Source of the DNA: Melieria omissa
Taxonomy: Eukaryota; Arthropoda; Insecta; Diptera; Ulidiidae
Assembly (NCBI GenBank): GCA_963971225.1
Contig: OZ020267.1
Location: 120,397,891-120,461,890 of the forward strand
Reading direction: 5' to 3'
DNA length: 64,000 bases
Of this stretch, positions 58,152 through 64,000 are shown one piece after another. Under the pieces are notes generated by a model, which ran no database searches, was not told the origin of the DNA, and saw only the letters and a program-made list of their open reading frames with translations. Both the position numbers and the translations under genes were made by a program. How positions within the stretch are numbered: position 1 is the first letter of the stretch; the number at the start of each line of letters is the position of its first letter.

Positions 58152-58850
58152 CAACAACCATACACCTGTGCGTTCCAAGAAAAATTTGATGCATTTTCGT
58201 GGCATCTTATGCTCGATGGGAACGAGCACGCGGACGAACTGGCTCGTGCAGGGTCAGCGATGACTGTCAGTGAGGCGGTCGACACGGTGCTACCACCGCT
58301 CTCTGCCACAGCGGGTTCAATCGGAATGTGGCTCATTCAAGCTACAAACAGAGCCTGGTCAACCAAGAGCGATTGTAAGATTGCTCGCACGCTGTGGCCA
58401 GCGCCGAACATGAGAAGAACTAAGAGCTTGCTGCTCCTCGACAAGCATGCTATGCGCATGGTCACGGGGGTAATCAGAGGTCACTGCGCCATAGGCGTAA
58501 TGCTATGCAAATGGCGTCTGGCGACCGACGATTTATGCAGAAGCTGTGGAGACGAGGAGGCGGTGGAATCGGTCGAGCACCTGCTTTGCCACTGTCCATC
58601 ACTACAGAACCGACGGCTCCAAACTCTTGGGGCAAGGTTCTTCGGTGAACTTGTGGAGGTAGCGGATGAACAGATCACTGATCTACACAACTTCCTCGCG
58701 AAGACCAAATGGTTCCCAAAAGATCCGGTCTGGATCTACAGGGAACCGAACAGATAAGGGAAGGCACCGGTGAAATAAAAATGAAGGGAATCACAATGGG
58801 CCCAACAGGGCCTCCGAGTGGAAGTGCAAATGCACACTCCCCTTCTTTAA
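58152..58850 (+). mobile_element. Non-LTR retrotransposon 3' end (R1/LOA/I type)
   Basis: A 5'-truncated retroelement consisting of the end of ORF2 and a short 3' UTR. It is bounded on the left by the TTTA microsatellite and on the right by CCTAA repeats. There is no poly(A) tail. The ORF2 remnant is described separately. Confidence 0.85.
58209..58757 (+). pseudogene. ORF2 C-terminus: end of RNase H plus zinc-knuckle domain
   Basis: A 182-codon frame, open to TAA at 58,755-58,757. It starts inside an RNase H domain (DGNEHADELARAGS carries the last conserved Asp region). Next comes the usual linker LLDKHAMRMVTGVIRGHCAI, followed by CRSCGDEEAVESVEHLLCHC, a C-x2-C...H...C zinc knuckle, and CPSLQNRRLQTLG. 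This order is typical of R1, LOA and I-clade retrotransposons of insects. The reverse transcriptase and endonuclease are absent. The start codon is only the first in-frame ATG of a truncated copy and not a real start. Confidence 0.9.
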
Positions 58851-58869
58851 CCTAACCTAACCTAACCTA
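58849..58869 (+). repeat. Telomere-like CCTAA repeats at the retroelement 3' end
   Basis: About four CCTAA units (reverse complement TTAGG, the ancestral arthropod telomere repeat) follow directly after the retroelement 3' UTR, where a poly(A) tail might be expected. Confidence 0.85.
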
Positions 58870-61800
58870 TGCTTGCAGGACCTCGCAATTTGTTCGGCCT
58901 TGCTTACGTTACTAGCGTCATTGCGTATAAGATGTGAGTGCACCCAAACAGATTCTACTATCCAGCCACCACGAGCCAGTATAAATGAAGTTTTCGCAGT
59001 TTTTGTCGTAGAATTTGAATCTGAACTTACCTCTAATTCAACCCGGGTGTGGTCTAAAATCGTACATGCTCGGTAAAAAGCATACGAAAAGTTGGCATGG
59101 CAAATGGTTTTAAATTGTGAAGTGTTTAGCTTAAAGTGCAGCAGTGAAACGCATCTGTTGGCATGCAAAACTGCAAAAAAAAAATACAGATGCCCAAAGA
59201 GCCACAACACATCAGAAGCACCGACAGTCAAATACACAGCGCAGCGCAGTTTGTTTGCGGACACGCCGCCCAGCGCATTTGCAAGTCATGGCAAACGAAC
59301 GCCACTACAAAATTAGCAGCAAGTCGGCAGCGACTGCGCTGCGCCTAGCCCCCATATAGCTTGCAGACTTTTCCACAATAGCGGTTGGCGCTGCTGCACA
59401 GTGTGACGAGTTCAAATAGCGGAGTGACAAAAATAGAAGAAAAAGAGAAATTTCGAAGTTACTTTGCAACAACCTCCCATGCAGCCGAATTTGAAAAAAC
59501 TTCATATCAACAATGAAAACTATCTTAGGTCACAAAAACTACGTTCATAATATTTGTGTTTTGTAATAAATCGATTTGTAAATGAGCAGAAACCTAGGTA
59601 AATGAGCGCATTTCAAAAGCAATCAAAAGCTATACAAAACTCGTAATTTTCAATGGAATTTGCTCCCACTTGTAAGTGTAGTAAAGTAAGCGAGAAAACA
59701 TCGCATCTCGGAAACTACATGCCCCCTGAATCTCCCTCAATTCAACTGTTGTAAATTTTTGGGTTTCTATGAAGCAGAAACCATCATCAATCAAAAAATT
59801 TTAATCGCAATTGATTTTATTTTCATTCACCTTTAAAGTTTCAACACAGTTTTTATTAACTTGATTTCGTTATTTGGTTTTTTCATAACGATATTCCTCA
59901 GACGTGGAAAGAACCAACATAATTTTGGTCTTGCCAGACCTAAATTATATTAAGTTTATCACAACAGTAAGTTTTAGAGACTCGCTCATAGTTTATTTTG
60001 AAGTATTGAATCCCAAAGTAAAACCCAAAAATTTGCTATTTGTAGACATTTTTTTTTAAGTTGTGAAATCTTACTTTAAAAGCTCTTAACTTCTATGTTT
60101 TTCAATATTTTCTCTTGCGGTTTATCTTCATTGAAGTATTTCCAAAAGAAAAACTTATACTCAGATTTGTATGGTCATATTATTAAATTTTAGCTTTTTT
60201 GTCAAATTTAAGGATGCCGCAATTGTCAGAGGAATATTTGGCGCCGTGCTCCACATGAATGTTGCTGTTTTAAATTTTTTAGTTACTTATGCCGCGTGCG
60301 ACATTCCCACACACCACTTGCGCCCTGCCTGCGACCGCTATGAGTCCTGCTGCAGCGCGCTGCCGTCGCATATTGCAATGGCGAATTGCAATTGAATTCA
60401 GCTACACTGACAATGACATGAAGAACGAAAACACCGCCAACAACAGCAGCGACTATGGCAACAAGAGCGGCAGCAACATGACAGCTACATTAGCCACTGC
60501 ACACAAATGGCGTCCCACGTTGACTGTGGCGATGTGCGTTCTCGCTATCGCTGTTGCTGTCGCAATTGCCGCTTCGCGGCACTCCCACATGCATGGCTGC
60601 ACGCACACACATGGAGGCGGCAATCGTGCACATTGTGTGGTCTAGTGACCCTTCAGGGTCGCCAATGTCTATAGTTGATCTTACGAGCCGATCAAAGCCT
60701 CATTCGCTCATTCGCAAACGAAGGCAGTCAGCTGGCAATAGGTGACTTTTGATGCAGCCTCGTTTGACATCCTATGGGACAAGGAACGACAAAGAATTTG
60801 TAAAAATCATGGCATGTAGATGCCGCGGGGATCAAATACTACAACAAGCAACAAAAACGCGACTATCAAAAAGAAATGTCTCAAGCGCGACGGAAACAAA
60901 AAATAATTGTAAAACTGAATAAAACGAGCTGGTGAGAGATATGACAAATGCCTTTGTTTCTGAAAATAATATCGACGGCGTGGGCGCGTTTGTTTACAGC
61001 ACTCGATTCGAAAAATATAATTCAGAGTCATTCATTAGGCCGAAGAAGGAAGATTGAAACTGATCTTTTTCATACCGAAATGTGAAGAAATCCTATCGCA
61101 CGCAGTATTAAACCCGGCTGAAACTTATTGTAAGCAACCAAAAATATTTCAAAGATATTGCCAAATCAAAATGTTTGAAAGGCAAGCAGGCAGAAAGCAT
61201 TTCTAACCGCTCGTAACGGCAAACGTCCTAACGAACCACAGATAAAGTAAAAAATTTAATTTTAGCTGTTCGTGAAAAGGATTCCCGCAGCTTAATCAGC
61301 AACGGAACACTCTCCCATAAGTACACACACCCACACACACACGAGGACGAGAATCGGCCGTTTATCTCACTTACAATCGTGGGCGGGCGTCTTGCAAGTT
61401 GCAACAAATGCAATTTCCTGCAAACGTTGGCCATTTTTCGTGTGCACATCATTTATTTTGTTTTCTTGCTGCCCCACGCCAACAGCGGCAACTGCGAAAA
61501 ACAAACAGAATCAGCGGCGCCTCCGCCCACGAGTGCATTCCCATCCGCCTGTCGGCAGCAGCGCGAATAGTTGCGGATACTTTTCGGTGTTGCCACAGCA
61601 GTTGCACACGGCTCCGTTCGTGGCTGACGGCGTGCATTCCTGCATGTGTGCGCGCGGATGCGTGTGTCCGTGCGGCTGCTCATGTTATTATTTCTGCGCA
61701 TTGCCGTCAATCCCCCTCAATCTGCCGCCGTAAAAACTCGGATATTCATATGACAGCTCAATAAAGCTGGCTGGCAGCACAGCGTGCCGTAAATGTGTGC

Positions 61801-62095
61801 AGCTGCGACTGCGGCAGCGATTGCGACTTTGGCATCCGCACGGATGCCACAGAATGGCAATAATCGACTGTCGGCTGCCGAAATGTAGTCGCATGGGTCA
61901 AAGACAAGGCGCAGCCAAAGCGAGGAGATCCGTGCTTACTGGAACTGTGTAGTGGTGTGGAATAGTTAGAGCACTGCATGTGATCAACATACTTAAATTC
62001 GATTTTTGAGCAAATATTTACTCTTATTTTGGAAAATGAAAATACAAAGTAAACAATTAAGTGTTAAACGGATTGAAACAATTCGTCCCGCCTGC
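58870..62095. other. Gene-free stretch with GC-rich islands
   Basis: It contains the second copy of the dispersed 70-bp repeat (59,634-59,703). GC-richer islands lie at 60,230-60,650 and 61,380-61,960. In the first, a 118-codon frame (60,289-60,645) has a hydrophobic segment TLTVAMCVLAIAVAVAIAAS preceded by an Asn/Ser-rich stretch. It could encode a small membrane protein, but there is no homologue I know and no splice or start evidence. No supported gene. Confidence 0.45.
59634..59703 (+). repeat. Dispersed repeat, copy 2
   Basis: Counterpart of 54,999-55,068 in the same orientation. The TTAAGGGGGC start seen in copy 1 is missing here. Confidence 0.75.
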
Positions 62096-63034
62096 TTATT
62101 ACACCGTGCGACAGCATTTTTCAAACTGGAAAAAATCCATATGGGCGTGAAACTAGAGACCAAACATAGTAATACTGCGTACTCGGTCTTTCATTTCTAC
62201 ATCCTTTGTCCTTTTAAAAGGACTTCAAAATTTTGAAGGGGATTACTTACTTACTTGAAGGGGATAAAAAATAAAAAAATATAAAAAAACTTAACATAGT
62301 TAGAATATGGCGATATGTATATCAGATGAAAGAGGAAAGGCTCAAGAATTTAAATAAAACTGACTTTTTATCTACTTGAAAAAAAGGATGTGAAAAAGGT
62401 CCTTTGAAAATTTAAATCCTTTTTATCCTTGAAAATGTATAACGAATTTTCTTGAAAAGTAAGTATGTTAGAACCCAAAATCTCCTTGATCACGTGTCAA
62501 AATTTCATCACTCTAACTTTGTTGGTTCGAAAGTTATTTGAAAAAAGGCGGAAGCTGCAAGTCTAATGAAGTACAAAAATTCTAATTTATTTGCGTATCA
62601 GTATTTTAAATAATAAATAGATACAAAATAAATAAAGCGAGAATAATGAAATTTTTACACGTGATCAAGGAGATTTTGGGTTTAAACATACTTACTTTTC
62701 AAGACAATCCTACATAAATTTTCAAGGATACAAAGGATAAAAATCTTCACAGGACCGTTTTCATATCCTTTTTGTACACATAGATAAAAAATCAACTTTA
62801 TTTAAAATCTTGAGCCTTTCCTCTTTCATTTGATATACATATCGCCATATTCCAACGAGGTTAAGTATTTTTTATATTTCAAAATTTTGAAGTCCTTTTA
62901 AAAGGACAAAGGATGTAGAAATGAAAAACTGAGTACGCAGTATTACTATGTTTGGTCTCCAGTTTCACGCCTATATGGATTTTTTCCAGTGTGAAAAAAT
63001 TTTTTCATTTTTGTCGTATTGTCGTGTTGTAATA
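62096..63034. repeat. Giant imperfect inverted repeat (foldback)
   Basis: Two arms of roughly 400-425 bases (62,096-62,520 and about 62,635-63,034) are reverse complements of each other with scattered substitutions. Landmarks are AAAAAATCCATATGGGCGTG/TATAGGCGTG, GGACTTCAAAATTTTGAA, ATGGCGATATGTATATCA and CCAAAATCTCCTTGATCACG, each present in both arms. The left arm has an extra piece around 62,238-62,270 containing TTACTTACTTACTTG. The loop is about 115 bases. No coding was found. It may be a foldback transposon; the ends and target duplication are not clear. Confidence 0.9.
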
Positions 63035-64000
63035 ACTCAATTTCATACCCCAAAGTATCGATTGCGACTATGTTATCCAAGCCATCCTCGTAATTGAACA
63101 AACTAAACAGCTAAACACAAATTTGCTCGAGGTGGACACAAAAACCGCTGAAAAATCAAGACGGGCAAAAACGAGCTCCTGGTCTCCTTAGATCAGCTCT
63201 CATGCTTGCCAAAACACAAAGTATGACCGTTTTTTAAGTCCATTAAAGTTACAAAATCATTTATTAATTAAATGCCTCCTTCATTTATTGAAATAAATAC
63301 CTTCTTATCTTACCTACCTATCAGAAATACTGGTGGGAAAAGTTTCAATTTATTTGCTCTTTTTAGTATTTTTAAACTTCAGCCTTACCTGAAAAGTCCC
63401 AACTTGCAATATAATTTTACAGTCGAAGAATGGCTCCACTTTGACAGGCTCCACAAGCAGAACTATTCATCCTATTTAGTTAGGGTTTTTGGTTTTCTAA
63501 TTCCCAAGCATTTGCCTAAGTATTCGAAAAGTAACACAGTTCCCCTCAACTCAAACACTACAAAATTGATTTTTGCAAGTGGCCACTGAGTCACCGCAAC
63601 CGCAGTCGCAATAATTCATAATGGTTACAAACTCAACCATGCCCCGACTACTCCTCGAATCCATTGCCTGCCTTACATACTCGTAACTATCGAGATTATA
63701 GGCCGACACAAGCAGTAAACATTGCATCGCCCGCTCCCGACCAATGGCCGGCAAAGGTCATGTCCATTGTTGCCCGCAAGGTCGACCGTTCGTGCAGTCG
63801 ATCGGTCACTATGCCACTTATTTCTGCTTCGCATAACAACAAAGCACATTTAATTCCCGCCATTATTAGGCGGGGCAAATATTTAAGCGCTCTAACCGAA
63901 TAACGAACACAAACAGACGTTAGTCAGAACAACATTTTGTCTGCAGTGCGCGCCGCGAACCGCACACATACAACACACCGCCAATCGCCCACAGAAAATT
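63035..64000. other. End of window, nothing firm
   Basis: Mixed sequence. After 63,590 the DNA is GC-richer. ATATTTAAG near 63,876 and TTAGTCAGAACAAC near 63,922 vaguely resemble TATA and initiator elements, but the spacing (about 45 bases) is too long for a normal fly promoter. Open frames of up to 105 codons lack domains. Confidence 0.4.

Noticed and set aside
63876..63935. TATA-like and initiator-like words near the window end
   Set aside because: Spacing of about 45 bases does not fit a TATA-initiator promoter and the initiator match is poor.

Overview
The window reads as nuclear DNA of a higher fly (Brachycera, most likely a tephritid fruit fly or close relative). The reasons are compact coding exons with GT/AG splice sites, long AT-rich introns, arthropod mariner, Tc1, hAT, piggyBac and non-LTR elements, and one recognisable gene that closely resembles Drosophila Fasciclin 3 (Fas3). 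The species is an inference.

1-23,210: plus-strand Fas3, entered part-way through; the signal-peptide exon lies upstream of the window or is not recognisable here. Three consecutive phase-1 exons (1319-1633, 1778-2122, 2180-2614) encode the three Ig-like domains and the transmembrane helix. The rest of the gene is a tail-swapping region. From the common donor after base 2614 the sequence offers four phase-compatible cytoplasmic tails: A, a ten-residue tail at 2734-2765; B, a 106-residue tail at 7040-7359 ending TSV; C, a 31-base microexon at 10007-10037 joined to 11200-11704, ending TEI; and D, the same microexon joined to 20641-20917 and 22264-22407, ending with tyrosine motifs of ITIM/ITSM type. 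One adhesive ectodomain can therefore be coupled to two different PDZ-type ends, to a tyrosine-signalling-type tail, or to almost nothing. Candidate poly(A) signals follow each tail.

23,210-64,000: no convincing complete gene. Two weak hints of exons are recorded: a TATA box followed by a four-codon start exon at 25,904-26,002, and an isolated open block with good splice sites at 41,497-41,621. Otherwise this is intergenic or intronic DNA carrying many decayed mobile elements. They include a mariner with perfect terminal repeats but a broken transposase (26,180-27,422); a second mariner interrupted by an RTE-like retroelement with a 15-bp target duplication (37,748-39,065); a Tc1-type element with CAGT ends (23,604-24,685); a hAT-like MITE with 8-bp duplications (31,764-32,246); at least five elements bounded by TTAA or near-TTAA, one of which keeps the Cys-rich C-terminus of a piggyBac transposase (48,173-48,674); a perfect-armed foldback (42,267-42,972); an R1/LOA/I-type retroelement 3' end followed by telomere-like CCTAA repeats (58,150-58,869); and a roughly 940-bp giant hairpin (62,096-63,034). 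Simple repeats include two (AAAAT)n tracts, the longer about 280 bp.

No prokaryotic-type system, CRISPR array, rRNA or intact tRNA was seen. The most biologically interesting item is the modular Fas3 tail region. The most unusual non-genic items are the rearranged mariner at 9,340-9,733, the TTAA-element cluster and the large hairpins.
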